DNA from: Nostocoides sp039812405
GTDB lineage: Bacteria > Actinomycetota > Actinomycetes > Actinomycetales > Dermatophilaceae
DNA: 64,000 nt
Direction: 5' to 3'
NCBI GenBank assembly: GCA_039812405.1
Contig: JBDIAL010000001.1
Span: 1 to 64,000 of the forward strand
Shown: positions 50,614 through 59,739 of the stretch, in pieces
Numbering within the stretch: position 1 is the stretch's first letter
Layout of the letters: the number at the start of each line of letters is the position of its first letter
The notes under the pieces: model-generated
Seen by the model: only the letters and a program-made list of their open reading frames with translations
The model's database searches: none
Told to the model about the DNA's origin: nothing
Made by a program: the position numbers and the translations under genes

Positions 50614-51537
50614 ATGCCGCTCCATCGACTCACCGCCATCACGCTCGGCGTCCCCGACGTGGCCACCACCGTTGCCTACTACACCGAGTTCGGCCTGAAC
50701 CCGATCGAGGGATCGGACAGGTTCACGACGGTGGACGGGGGTGAGCAGCTGCGAATCGAGCATTCCGACCGACGTCGCCTGCTCGACCTGGGGGTCGGGG
50801 TCGACGACCCCGACGACCTCGACCGCATCGCCGCGGCCCTCGGTGCGCTGGACGTCCCGGTCCAGCGGCGTGAGAGCTCGCTCGTCGCCTCCGATCCGGG
50901 CACCGAGGTTCGGGTCACCGTGGAGATCGCCCCGCGGGTGGACTCGGAGCCGACGCCAGTTCCGGCATACAACGCCCCGGGGGATCTGAGCCGACCGAAC
51001 ACACGTGCTCCGGGCGTGCTGCGCGAGGGCCCGGTCCGGCCACGCAAGCTCGGCCACGTCGTCCTCGGCACCACCGACCAGGAGGCGTCGCAGAAGTTCT
51101 TCACCGAGGGCATCGGGTTCAAGGTCAGCGACACGGTTCCGGGGCTCGCGGCCTTCATGCGCTGCTCCACCGACCATCACAACGTGCTGGTCCAGGCGGC
51201 ACCGGTCAGCTTCCTGCACCACAGCAGCTGGCAGGTCGACGATGTGGACGAGGTGGGTCGGGGCGCGACGTCGATGCTGGCGGCCGATCCGGGACGTCAC
51301 GTCTGGGGCCTGGGCCGTCACCATGTCGGGTCGAACTTCTTCTGGTACCTCAAGGACCCCGCGGGCAACTTCAGCGAGTACTACTCCGACCTCGACTGCA
51401 TCGTGGACGACGCGTTGTGGAAGCCCGGCGTGTGGGAGGGCGAGCGCGGCCTCTACAACTGGGGCCCGCCCCCACCGCCCTCGTTCTTGGCGCCCGACGA
51501 CCTCGCCGCTCTCATGACGGGCGCCCACTCGTCATGA
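50614..51537 (+). CDS. Type I extradiol (catechol-cleaving) dioxygenase, two VOC domains
   Basis: 307 residues with two vicinal-oxygen-chelate domains (about 5-110 and 142-275). The iron ligands expected of type I extradiol enzymes are His in KLGHVVLGT, His in STDHHNVLVQ and Glu in NFSEYYSDLD. The flanking HHSSWQVDDVDEVG and RHHVGSNFFWYLKDPAGN resemble 2,3-dihydroxybiphenyl or homoprotocatechuate-type dioxygenases. It opens a catechol ring next to the hydroxyls. It overlaps the hydroxylase start (ATGA). Confidence 0.92.
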   Translation: MPLHRLTAITLGVPDVATTVAYYTEFGLNPIEGSDRFTTVDGGEQLRIEHSDRRRLLDLGVGVDDPDDLDRIAAALGALDVPVQRRESSLVASDPGTEVRVTVEIAPRVDSEPTPVPAYNAPGDLSRPNTRAPGVLREGPVRPRKLGHVVLGTTDQEASQKFFTEGIGFKVSDTVPGLAAFMRCSTDHHNVLVQAAPVSFLHHSSWQVDDVDEVGRGATSMLAADPGRHVWGLGRHHVGSNFFWYLKDPAGNFSEYYSDLDCIVDDALWKPGVWEGERGLYNWGPPPPPSFLAPDDLAALMTGAHSS

Positions 51538-53087
51538 GTGGCGAGGAGCGATACGACGTCGCCGTCGTCGGTGCCGGCCCGGTCGGGATGTACCTCTCGC
51601 TCCGTCTGGCGGCCGCCGGGCACCAGGTGGCGATCATCGAGAAGGAGGCGGCTCCCTACCCGTTGCCTCGCGCCGTCCACTTCGACGACGAGATCGCGCG
51701 GGCCTTCGCGGCGATCTCGCTGAACGAGGAGCTCGCCGAGATCACCCAGCCGGCACCGATCTACGAGTGGCGCAACGCAGCGGGCGACCTGCTGCTCCAC
51801 TTCGACTGGAGCGACAAGGGACCGTCCGGCTGGCCCCTCGCGACCATGTTCTCCCAGCCACAGCTCGAGGCGGTGCTGGACCGCCGGGTGCGGGCGGATC
51901 CGCGGATCATGCTGTCCCGCGGACGCCGCGTGACGGCCTTGGCTCAGGACGAGCGGGGCGTGACGCTCGACCTCGACGACGGATCCCGACTCGGCGCGTC
52001 GTATGTCGTGGGCTGCGACGGCGCCCGCAGCACGGTCCGCGGACTCCTCGGGATCCCCATGACCGAGCTCGGGTTCTCCTACGACTGGCTGGTCGTCGAC
52101 ACCCGGCCCGAAGACGTCTCCCGCTGGGCCGCTCAGAACCTGCAGGTCTGCGACCCGGCACGACCGACCACCGTCGTGTCCGGTGGACCCGGCCGCCGCC
52201 GTTTCGAGTTCATGCGGCTTCCGGACGAGACCGTCGCCGAGCTCGAGGACCCGAGGAAGGTCTGGGGACTCCTGGAGCCCTGGGGCCTCAGCCCGGAGAA
52301 CGCCGAGCTCGAACGCGCCGTGATGTACACCTTCGCTGCGCGCTGGGCCGAGACGTGGCGAGAAGGTCGGGTGTTCATCGCCGGTGACGCTGCGCACCAG
52401 ATGCCTCCGTTCGCGGGACAAGGCATGTGCTCCGGCATCCGCGACGCCGCCAACCTGGCCTGGAAGCTGGACCTCGTGCTCCGCGGAGTATGCGACGACG
52501 AGCTCCTCGACTCCTACGGCACCGAGCGCGTGGCGCACTTGCAGAGCGCCATCGGCCAGTCGGTGGCGCTGGGTCAGGTCATCTGCCTCACCGATCCGGA
52601 AGCCGTCGCCGAACGGGACCGGACGATGATCGAGGCCGGAGCGGACCCGGCCCGGGTTCTCCCGCCGATCGCGCCGCCGCAGCTGGGTTCCGGTGTCGTC
52701 CACGCGACCGGCGGTGCCGTCGCCTTCCAGCCTCGGGTCACCACCAGCGCCGGGGCGACGGGCCTCTGGGACCAGGCAGTCGGCACCGGCCTCGACGTCC
52801 TGGCCACGGTGTCGTCCGAGGAGGTCTCGGACCATGACGTCGTCGCAGCCCTTCGCGCGGCCGGAGCCCGGTTCTGGCGGGTGGTGGAGGCCGGTCAGCC
52901 ACTGGGGGAAGAGGACGTGGCCGACACCGACGGCGTCCTGCTCCCTCACCTCCGCGAGGCCGGCCACGACGTCGTCGTCGTGCGGCCGGACGGCTACCTC
53001 TTCGGCGCCTGCGATGCGAGCGGTGCGACAGCGCTGCTCCGTGAGCTGGCGGAAGACCTGAAGCTCACGTCCCCTGCGTCGGCGTGA
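51534..53087 (+). CDS. FAD-dependent aromatic hydroxylase (MhpA-like)
   Basis: 517 residues, class A flavin monooxygenase. FAD/NADPH motifs are VVGAGPVGMYLSLRLAAAGH (GxGxxG), GCDGARSTVRGLLG (DG motif) and VFIAGDAAHQMPPFAGQGM (GD motif). A thioredoxin-like C-terminal domain (about 410-515) matches 3-(3-hydroxyphenyl)propionate hydroxylase and phenol-hydroxylase relatives. It makes the catechol cleaved by the preceding enzyme. Last gene of this operon; the PucR-type gene converges 57 bp on. Confidence 0.93.
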   Translation: MSGEERYDVAVVGAGPVGMYLSLRLAAAGHQVAIIEKEAAPYPLPRAVHFDDEIARAFAAISLNEELAEITQPAPIYEWRNAAGDLLLHFDWSDKGPSGWPLATMFSQPQLEAVLDRRVRADPRIMLSRGRRVTALAQDERGVTLDLDDGSRLGASYVVGCDGARSTVRGLLGIPMTELGFSYDWLVVDTRPEDVSRWAAQNLQVCDPARPTTVVSGGPGRRRFEFMRLPDETVAELEDPRKVWGLLEPWGLSPENAELERAVMYTFAARWAETWREGRVFIAGDAAHQMPPFAGQGMCSGIRDAANLAWKLDLVLRGVCDDELLDSYGTERVAHLQSAIGQSVALGQVICLTDPEAVAERDRTMIEAGADPARVLPPIAPPQLGSGVVHATGGAVAFQPRVTTSAGATGLWDQAVGTGLDVLATVSSEEVSDHDVVAALRAAGARFWRVVEAGQPLGEEDVADTDGVLLPHLREAGHDVVVVRPDGYLFGACDASGATALLRELAEDLKLTSPASA

Positions 53088-53143
53088 TCCACCGCTCGCG
53101 GCTGGGCGCCGTCGAGGCCCGAGCCTCGGGCTCGGGTCTCCGG

Positions 53144-54415
53144 TCAGGCCAGACCGGAGACCCGAGCCGCCTCGAGGGCCAGGTGCAGCCGGGCTGCGTG
53201 CAGCGGTTGGGCGGGATCGAGGCCCGTGAGGTCGTGGACTCGCCGAAGCCGGTATCCGACGGTGTTGCGGTGCACGTGGAGCCGCGACGCGGCCCGCGAG
53301 GTCGCCCCGGCGCACTCGAGCCACACCCGGACCGTGTCCAGCAGCGCCTCGGCATCCTCGGTGGGCAGCTCCAGCACCGGCTCCAGGACCTGGCGAGCGA
53401 TCTCCACTGATCGGTCGGGCACCCGGGCCAGCAGGACGGCGAAGGGCTGCTGCTCGTAGCGGACGATCTCGACGCTGCCGGGGGATGCCGCACTGGACGC
53501 GCTCCGTGCCTGCTCGCAGGCTCGCCGGGCGGCGTCGACACGGGTGAAGAGCGAGCTGATCCCGACCCGGCCGGTCGCATGCTCCTCGAGCCAGGAGACC
53601 AGCGCCTGCAGCCCGACGCCCGGGCGCAGGGACACCAGGCCGTCCTGGTGTCCCTGGTCGAGCCGCCACGCGGAGGACACCTCACGGCGTTGCAGGAAGG
53701 TCTCGATGCCAGGTATCCCCTCGGCGCCGGGGGCAGGGGTCTCGGCCGAGACGACGACGAACTCTCCGGTATGGGGGAGGTCGAGCGCACGCACGGCCTC
53801 CCACAGCAGCTGACCCGGTCCCGGGCCGTCGAGGACGGAGCCGACGAGGGCGGTTCGGGCCTGTGCGTCACGCCGGGCTCGGTCGGCGACGACGGTCCGG
53901 TAGGCCTTGGTCACCTGGGCCGACAGCTCGTCGGTGATGGCCCAGATGTCGGCGGCCGCGAGGATCAGGTCGTCCTTGGCCTCGGGCGGGGCATACCGCA
54001 CCATCTGCTCCCAGAGGAACCGGCCGCCGACCCGGAAGGCTTCGAGCACCGCGTCGAACGGGACACCGGCCTCGGCACGCGCCGTTCCCGTCGCCTCCGG
54101 GGTGGCCCGCTCGGCCACCCCGGGAAGACCGGCCATTCTCCCCAAGATGTAGCGGAGGTTGTCGGTCGAGGTGACGCGCAGGTCCTCGGGAGTGACGAGG
54201 TCCCCGGCGCGGTACATGGGGATCTCGTCCATGAGGTGTGCGGTGAGCTCGACCCCCAGCTCCTCGACCCGAGGAAGCAGGGTGGCGGCCAGGTCGCGCA
54301 ACCGGGCATGGACATCGGGGAAGGGCACGGAGGAAAGGCTAGCCCCGAACTGTGCGCAGGCACAGTTCAGGGCGATCTTTTCGGTGGCCGCGCCCATGGT
54401 CCGACGAGGCTCCAT
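53144..54415 (-). CDS. PucR/CdaR-family transcriptional regulator
   Basis: 423 residues. The C-terminal helix-turn-helix (about 360-415: LECAGATSRAASRLHVHRNTVGYRLRRVHDLTGLDP) defines the PucR_HTH type. The middle GGDEF-like CdaR region is present and the N-terminus is a helical sensor domain. Such activators respond to purines or organic acids. ATG 54415 has no ribosome site; a -10-like TACTAA lies 9 nt upstream, so the message may be leaderless. Divergent from the acyl-CoA ligase / PHA operon by 53 bp, which it probably regulates. Confidence 0.9.
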   Translation of the reverse strand: MEPRRTMGAATEKIALNCACAQFGASLSSVPFPDVHARLRDLAATLLPRVEELGVELTAHLMDEIPMYRAGDLVTPEDLRVTSTDNLRYILGRMAGLPGVAERATPEATGTARAEAGVPFDAVLEAFRVGGRFLWEQMVRYAPPEAKDDLILAAADIWAITDELSAQVTKAYRTVVADRARRDAQARTALVGSVLDGPGPGQLLWEAVRALDLPHTGEFVVVSAETPAPGAEGIPGIETFLQRREVSSAWRLDQGHQDGLVSLRPGVGLQALVSWLEEHATGRVGISSLFTRVDAARRACEQARSASSAASPGSVEIVRYEQQPFAVLLARVPDRSVEIARQVLEPVLELPTEDAEALLDTVRVWLECAGATSRAASRLHVHRNTVGYRLRRVHDLTGLDPAQPLHAARLHLALEAARVSGLA

Positions 54416-54468
54416 AGGGCAGATTTAGTAGCCACAGCACGCCCACCCGGTTCCTCAGGAGCAGACGC

Positions 54469-55998
54469 ATGAACCTCGCCGAACTATTCATCAGCACAGC
54501 CGCCCGCCAACCCGACCGCCCGGCGATCCGGATGGACGAGGCTGTCGTCGGATACCGCGAGCTGGACGAGGCCAGCGCCCGCGTCGCGGGGCTGCTAGCC
54601 CGTGAGGGAGTGGCGCCCGGGGACAGCGTCGGCCTCATGCTCCCCAACGTCCCGGAGTTCCCCGTCGTCTACTACGGCATCCTCCGGGCCGGAGCCGTGG
54701 TGGTGCCGATGAACCCGCTGCTCAAGGCCCGGGAGGTCTCCTACTACCTGTCCGACTCCGGGGCACGTGTGCTGTTCGCCTGGCCGGCCGCCGCCGAGGA
54801 GGCACACCGCGGTGCCGCCGGGTCGTCCGCCGCGGTCGTCGTGACCAACCCCGAGTCGTTCGCCACCGTGCTCGGCGAGTTCGAGCCGGAGCCCGCGGTC
54901 GTCGACCGGCAGGGGTCGGACACGGCGGTGCTGCTCTACACCTCGGGCACGACGGGGCAGCCGAAGGGTGCCGAGCTCACCCACGCCAACCTGGTGCGCA
55001 ACGCACAGGTCACCAACGAGGAGCTTCTGCACCTGGAGCCCGGCGACACCGTCTTCGGTGGACTGCCGCTGTTCCACTCGTTCGGGCAGACGGTGTCGCT
55101 CAACACCGCGATGGCGACGGGAGCGACCCTGAGTCTCCTGCCACGGTTCGACGCGGGCGCCGCGCTCGATCTCATGGCCCGGCACCACGTCACGGCGCTG
55201 GCCGCCGTGCCCACCATGTATGCCGCGTTCGTCGGCCAAGCGGACGCACCGGCGCTCCCCGACCTGCGGGTCTGCGTCTCGGGCGGAGCGGCCCTGCCGG
55301 TGGAGATCCTGCACCGCTTCGCCGACCGGTTCGGCTGCCCCATCCTCGAGGGCTACGGCCTGTCGGAGACCTCTCCCGTCGCCTGCTTCAACCACGCGAA
55401 TGCCCGCAAGCCCGGCTCGATCGGCACGCCTGTCCGTGGTGTCGAGATGCGCATCGTCGACGAGGCCGGGACACCCGTCCCCGCCGGTGAGGTCGGCGAG
55501 ATCGCCATCCGCGGCCACAACGTCATGAAGGGGTACTGGAGAAACCCGGAGGCCACCGACACCGCCGTCACCGCTGACGGCTGGTTCCTCACCGGTGATG
55601 TCGGCCGCTGCGACGACGACGGGTTCTTCTACGTCGTCGACCGGAAGAAGGAGCTGGTCATCCGCGGCGGATTCAACATCTACCCGCGCGAGATCGAGGA
55701 GGTCCTCTACGAGCACCCCGAGGTCGCCGAGGCCGCCGTCATCGGGGTGCCACATCCCCTGCTCGGCGAGGAGGTGGCCGCCGCCGTCGCGCTCGTCCCG
55801 GGCGCCCGGGCGACCGCCGACGAGATCCGCCAGTTCGTCCGCAGCCAGGTGGCCGCCTACAAGTACCCACGCATGGTCTGGATCCTCGACGGCCTCCCCA
55901 AGGGCCCGACCGGCAAGATCCAGAAGCGCGACATCGTCCCGCCCGCCGAGGCCGAGGACGCCGCCACCGACCCCGACACACCGAAGGAACGGAAATGA
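54469..55998 (+). CDS. Acyl-CoA synthetase, AMP-forming (long-chain fatty acid / aryl acid type)
   Basis: 509 residues, ANL superfamily. The P-loop YTSGTTGQPKGAELTH, GYGLSETSPVACFN (A5), WFLTGDVGRCDDDGFFYVVDRKKELVIRGGFNIYP (A7-A8) and the catalytic Lys in GPTGKIQKR are intact. It activates a carboxylic acid to acyl-CoA through an adenylate. AGGAG precedes ATG 54469 by 7 nt. It is the first gene of the PHA operon and its stop overlaps the phaC start. Confidence 0.95.
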   Translation: MNLAELFISTAARQPDRPAIRMDEAVVGYRELDEASARVAGLLAREGVAPGDSVGLMLPNVPEFPVVYYGILRAGAVVVPMNPLLKAREVSYYLSDSGARVLFAWPAAAEEAHRGAAGSSAAVVVTNPESFATVLGEFEPEPAVVDRQGSDTAVLLYTSGTTGQPKGAELTHANLVRNAQVTNEELLHLEPGDTVFGGLPLFHSFGQTVSLNTAMATGATLSLLPRFDAGAALDLMARHHVTALAAVPTMYAAFVGQADAPALPDLRVCVSGGAALPVEILHRFADRFGCPILEGYGLSETSPVACFNHANARKPGSIGTPVRGVEMRIVDEAGTPVPAGEVGEIAIRGHNVMKGYWRNPEATDTAVTADGWFLTGDVGRCDDDGFFYVVDRKKELVIRGGFNIYPREIEEVLYEHPEVAEAAVIGVPHPLLGEEVAAAVALVPGARATADEIRQFVRSQVAAYKYPRMVWILDGLPKGPTGKIQKRDIVPPAEAEDAATDPDTPKERK

Positions 55999-57692
55999 GC
56001 GCCCAGACGTCCGCCACCCCCTCCGGGGCCTCCGAGCAGGCCGGCGCCATGGATGCCCTGCTCGTCGACGCCGCTCTCGGCCGCCGACCCTTCGTCCCGG
56101 ACCTGTCCACCGTCCGGTGGGCGGTCCGTCTCGCCGGACGGCCCGGGACGACCCTTCGTCGTCTGGGCGACCTCGGCGGAGAGCTCACGCAGATCGCGCT
56201 CGGCTCCTCGTCAGTGGAGCCCGGTGCCCGAGACCGACGGTTCACCGACCAGGCCTGGGCCCAGAACCCGGTCCTGCACCGGCTCCTCCAGGCATACCTG
56301 ACCGGCAGCCAGACGGCGGCCCAGCTCGTGGAGGACGCCGATCTCGACCGTCGGGACGCCGAGCGGGTCGGGTTCCTCGTCGAGAACCTCGTCCAGGCCT
56401 TGGCCCCGAGCAACGTGCCGCTGGTCAACCCCGCCTCGGCCAAGGCGGCCATCGACAGCGGCGGCCTGAGCCTGGTTCGTGGGGCCGGCCAGCTCGTCAA
56501 GGACCTCGCGTCGTCGCCTCGGATCCCGGAGATGGTGGACACCTCCCCGTTCGAGGTCGGCGGCAACGTGGCAGTCACCCCCGGTGCCGTCGTGCTGCGC
56601 ACCGAGCTGTTCGAGCTGCTCCAGTACGCCCCGCAGACGGAGGAGGTCTTCGACCTGCCCCTGCTGGTCGTCCCTCCCACCATCAACAAGTTCTACGCCA
56701 TCGACCTGGCCCCTGAACGCAGCCTCGTCGAGTACCAGGTTCGCCAGGGCCGGCAGATGTTCGTCATGTCCTGGCGCAACCCCCGACCCCAGCACGCCGA
56801 CTGGAACCTCGACACCTACGTGTCGGGCATCCTGACAGCGCTGGAGGCGGTCGAGACCATCACCGGCCACCCCACCACCGCTCTCGGCGGCATCTGCTCC
56901 GGCGGCATCCTGGCGACGGTCACCGCGGCATACCTCGCCGCCACCGGTGCTCTGGACCGACTGTCGGCCCTCGTCCTTGCCGTCACCGTCCTCGACACCG
57001 CCAACGCCGGCACCACGGCGGCCCTGGCCGGCCCCCGCACCCTGGCAGCGGCCAAGGCTCGATCGCGGCGCCAGGGCTACCTCGACGGAGCAGCGCTGGC
57101 CGAGGTGTTCGCCTGGCTGCGGCCCGGTGATCTGATCTGGAACTACTGGGTCAACAACTACCTCCTCGGCCGCAAGCCTCCGGCCTTCGACATCCTCTTC
57201 TGGAACTCCGACACGACCCGGATGTCCGCCGGACTGCACGCCGACTTCATCGACCAGGCCGTCGGCAACCTGCTCACCCACCCCGGCGCGCTGACCGTCC
57301 TCGGACAGCCCGTCGACCTGGGCGCCATCGACATCGACGCATACGTCGTGGCCGGGGTCGCCGACCACATCACGCCCTGGGAGAACTGCTACGCCACGAC
57401 CCGGCTGCTCGGCGGCGACACCCGGTTCGTGCTCTCGACGAGCGGGCACGTCGCCGCCCTGGTCAACCCCCCGGGCAACCCCAAGGCCTCCTACCGGACC
57501 GGCCCCCGGGGCCTCGAGGAGGCGCAGGACTGGCTGGCCTCGGCCGAGACCCACAAGGGCACCTGGTGGCAGGACGTCGCCGCCTGGCTGGAGGCGCGCT
57601 CCGGCGGCCGTGTCCCGGCCCCGGACGCGCTGGGCGGGCCGACCCTGCCCCCGCTGCATCCCGCGCCCGGCACCTACGTCCTCGACAAGTGA
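55995..57692 (+). CDS. phaC: Class II polyhydroxyalkanoate synthase (medium-chain-length type)
   Basis: 565 residues. Alignment by eye with Pseudomonas PhaC1/PhaC2 is continuous: RDRRFTDQAWAQNPVLHRLLQAYL, LLVVPPTINKFYAIDLAPERSLVEY, SWRNPRPQHADWNLDTY, PGDLIWNYWVNNYLLG and NPPGNPKA. The lipase-like box GGICSGG has the nucleophile Cys301, with Asp457 (ADHITPW) and His485 (SGHVAAL) completing the triad. It polymerises 3-hydroxyacyl-CoA into storage granules; class II enzymes prefer C6-C14 units. ATGA overlap with the ligase gene. Confidence 0.95.
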   Translation: MSAQTSATPSGASEQAGAMDALLVDAALGRRPFVPDLSTVRWAVRLAGRPGTTLRRLGDLGGELTQIALGSSSVEPGARDRRFTDQAWAQNPVLHRLLQAYLTGSQTAAQLVEDADLDRRDAERVGFLVENLVQALAPSNVPLVNPASAKAAIDSGGLSLVRGAGQLVKDLASSPRIPEMVDTSPFEVGGNVAVTPGAVVLRTELFELLQYAPQTEEVFDLPLLVVPPTINKFYAIDLAPERSLVEYQVRQGRQMFVMSWRNPRPQHADWNLDTYVSGILTALEAVETITGHPTTALGGICSGGILATVTAAYLAATGALDRLSALVLAVTVLDTANAGTTAALAGPRTLAAAKARSRRQGYLDGAALAEVFAWLRPGDLIWNYWVNNYLLGRKPPAFDILFWNSDTTRMSAGLHADFIDQAVGNLLTHPGALTVLGQPVDLGAIDIDAYVVAGVADHITPWENCYATTRLLGGDTRFVLSTSGHVAALVNPPGNPKASYRTGPRGLEEAQDWLASAETHKGTWWQDVAAWLEARSGGRVPAPDALGGPTLPPLHPAPGTYVLDK

Positions 57693-57715
57693 CCACCGTC
57701 CATCAGGAGCACCCC

Positions 57716-58900
57716 ATGCATGAGCAGATCGGCCGCTCTCGCGGCACCGACTACTTCCGGATCGCCGACCAGCTCACCGCCGAGGAGCGCGACTACTGGA
57801 GCCGGGCCCGCCACTTCGTCGACGACGAGGTGCTCCCGGTCATCAACGACTTCTGGGAGCGCGCCGACTTCCCGCGGCACCTCGCCCGGCGGCTCGGCGA
57901 GCTCGGGCTCCTCGGCGACGGCATCGAAGGCCACGGGTGCCCGCCGATGAGCCCGATGGCCGTCGGCCTGGTGCACATGGAGCTCAACCGGGGTGACGGG
58001 AGCCTCGGCACCTTCCTCGGCGTCCAGGCCGGGCTGGCCATGCAGTCCATCGCCATGCTCGGCTCACCGAGCCAGAAAGAGCGCTGGCTGCCGAGGCTGG
58101 CGACCGCTGAGGCCCTCGGGGCCTTCGCGCTCACCGAGCCCACGCACGGATCGGACTCGGTCGCCCTGGAGACGACCGCCCGCCGCGACGGCGACGAGTG
58201 GGTCATCGACGGCACGAAGAAGTGGATCGGCAACGGCACGATCGCGGACGTGGTCGTCGTCTGGGCTCGCGACACAGCCGACGGGCAGGTCAAGGGATTC
58301 CTCGTGGACCCGACGCAGCCCGCATACCAGGCCCGGCGGATCGACGGCAAGGGGTCGCTGCGGGCGGTCTGGCAGGCCGAGATCGCCCTCACCGGCGTCC
58401 GCGTCCCCGAGCACGACCGGCTCCCGGGAGCCCACAGCTTCAAGGACACTGCCCGCGTCCTCGCCGGCACGCGCAACGCCGTCGCCTGGGGCGCCCTCGG
58501 TCATGCCACCGCGGCATACGACATCGCCGTCGCCTACTGCAGCGAGCGCACCCAGTTCGGCAGACCGCTGGTGTCCTTCCAGATCGTCCAGGACCGACTG
58601 GTCAAGATGCTCGCCGAGGTCTGCTCGATGCAGCTGTACTGCCTGCGCCTGGCCCGGCTCATCGAGGAGGGCAGCCTCACCGACACGATCGCGGCCCTTG
58701 CGAAGATGAACAACACGCGCAAGGCACGTCAGGTCGTCGCGGAGGCGCGCGATCTGCTGGGCGGCAACGGGATCCTGCTCGACTTCCATGTCATGCGACA
58801 CATGGCCGACATCGAGGCGCTGCACACCTACGAGGGCACGGAGACCATCCAGACCCTCATCGTCGGTCGCGACATCACCGGCGTGGGCGCCTTCGCATGA
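57716..58900 (+). CDS. Acyl-CoA dehydrogenase, glutaryl-CoA dehydrogenase-like
   Basis: 394 residues. ALTEPTHGSDSVALET is the FAD/substrate loop. The C-terminal HTYEGTETIQTLIVGRDITG has the catalytic Glu373 in the arrangement of glutaryl-CoA dehydrogenase (TYEGTHDIH...GRAITG). The N-terminus RGTDYFRIADQLTAEERDYWSRAR is also GCDH-like. The Arg/Glu residues that bind the glutaryl carboxylate cannot be confirmed by eye, so another short acyl-CoA is possible. ATG 57716 has AGGAG. It sits between phaC and phaZ. Confidence 0.9.
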   Translation: MHEQIGRSRGTDYFRIADQLTAEERDYWSRARHFVDDEVLPVINDFWERADFPRHLARRLGELGLLGDGIEGHGCPPMSPMAVGLVHMELNRGDGSLGTFLGVQAGLAMQSIAMLGSPSQKERWLPRLATAEALGAFALTEPTHGSDSVALETTARRDGDEWVIDGTKKWIGNGTIADVVVVWARDTADGQVKGFLVDPTQPAYQARRIDGKGSLRAVWQAEIALTGVRVPEHDRLPGAHSFKDTARVLAGTRNAVAWGALGHATAAYDIAVAYCSERTQFGRPLVSFQIVQDRLVKMLAEVCSMQLYCLRLARLIEEGSLTDTIAALAKMNNTRKARQVVAEARDLLGGNGILLDFHVMRHMADIEALHTYEGTETIQTLIVGRDITGVGAFA

Positions 58901-59736
58901 CCGGCAGCGAGTGGGTCACCGTCGACGGGCACGAGCTGCACGTCGCCATACGCGAGGGGACCGAGCCCGGCCCACCGCTCCTGCTCTGCAACGGGATCGG
59001 GGCGAGCCTGGAGGTGCTCCAGCCGTTCGTCGACGCCCTCGACCCGCGCATCACCGCCATCAGCTTCGACGTGCCCGGCGTCGGCGGATCGCCCTTGCCC
59101 TCTGGTCCCTACCGCTTCTGGTGGCTGGCCCGACTCGCCGCGAGGCTGGTCCGGCAGCTCGGCCACGACGAGTTCGACGTCCTCGGCATCTCGTGGGGCG
59201 GGGCCCTCGCCCAGCAGCTGGCATTCCAGTATCCCCGGCCCTGCCGCAGGGTCGTCCTCGTCAGCACGGGGACCGGCATGCTCATGGTCCCCGCCGCACC
59301 GCGCGTGCTGGCGAAGCTGGCCACGCCCCGCCGCTACCGCGATCCCGAGTATGCCCAACGTGTCGCGGCGGACCTCTACGGTGGGCGCACTCGCAGCCAG
59401 CCCGGTCACAGCACCAACCTGCTGCATCGCACCAGCAACCCCGGCCCTCGCCGCGGGTACCTCTACCAGCTGCTCGCCGGACTCGGCTGGAGCAGCCTGC
59501 CCGCCCTGCCACTCATCCGTCAGCCGACTCTCGTCCTCGCCGGCTCCGACGACCCCATCGTCCCCCTGGTCAACGCCCGCATCATGACCACCCTCCTGCC
59601 TCGTGCCCGGCTGCACGCCTACGACGACGGGCACCTCGGCCTCATCACCTCCGCCGACGACCTCGCCCCCCTCGTCTCGGAGTTCCTGCTCAGCGGAGCG
59701 TCCCCTCCACGCGAGAGCCACGGCCAGCCGAGATGA
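58897..59736 (+). CDS. phaZ: Intracellular medium-chain PHA depolymerase (PhaZ type)
   Basis: 279 residues, alpha/beta hydrolase. It follows Pseudomonas PhaZ block by block: LLLCNGIGASLEVLQPFVDALDP, FDVPGVGGSPLPSGPYRF, ISWGGALAQQLAFQYP (Ser99), YLYQLLAGLGWSSLPALPLI, RQPTLVLAGSDDPIVPLVNAR and DDGHLGLI (His246). It cleaves stored polyester to monomers. ATGA overlap with the preceding gene. Its stop is 3 bp from the converging BKACE gene. Confidence 0.93.
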   Translation: MTGSEWVTVDGHELHVAIREGTEPGPPLLLCNGIGASLEVLQPFVDALDPRITAISFDVPGVGGSPLPSGPYRFWWLARLAARLVRQLGHDEFDVLGISWGGALAQQLAFQYPRPCRRVVLVSTGTGMLMVPAAPRVLAKLATPRRYRDPEYAQRVAADLYGGRTRSQPGHSTNLLHRTSNPGPRRGYLYQLLAGLGWSSLPALPLIRQPTLVLAGSDDPIVPLVNARIMTTLLPRARLHAYDDGHLGLITSADDLAPLVSEFLLSGASPPRESHGQPR

Positions 59737-59739
59737 GGC

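Noticed and set aside
54326..54328. GTG as start of the PucR-type regulator
   Set aside because: The upstream sequence on the coding strand is CTTTCCTCC, which is not a ribosome site; the ATG at 54415 with a nearby -10 fits a leaderless start better.
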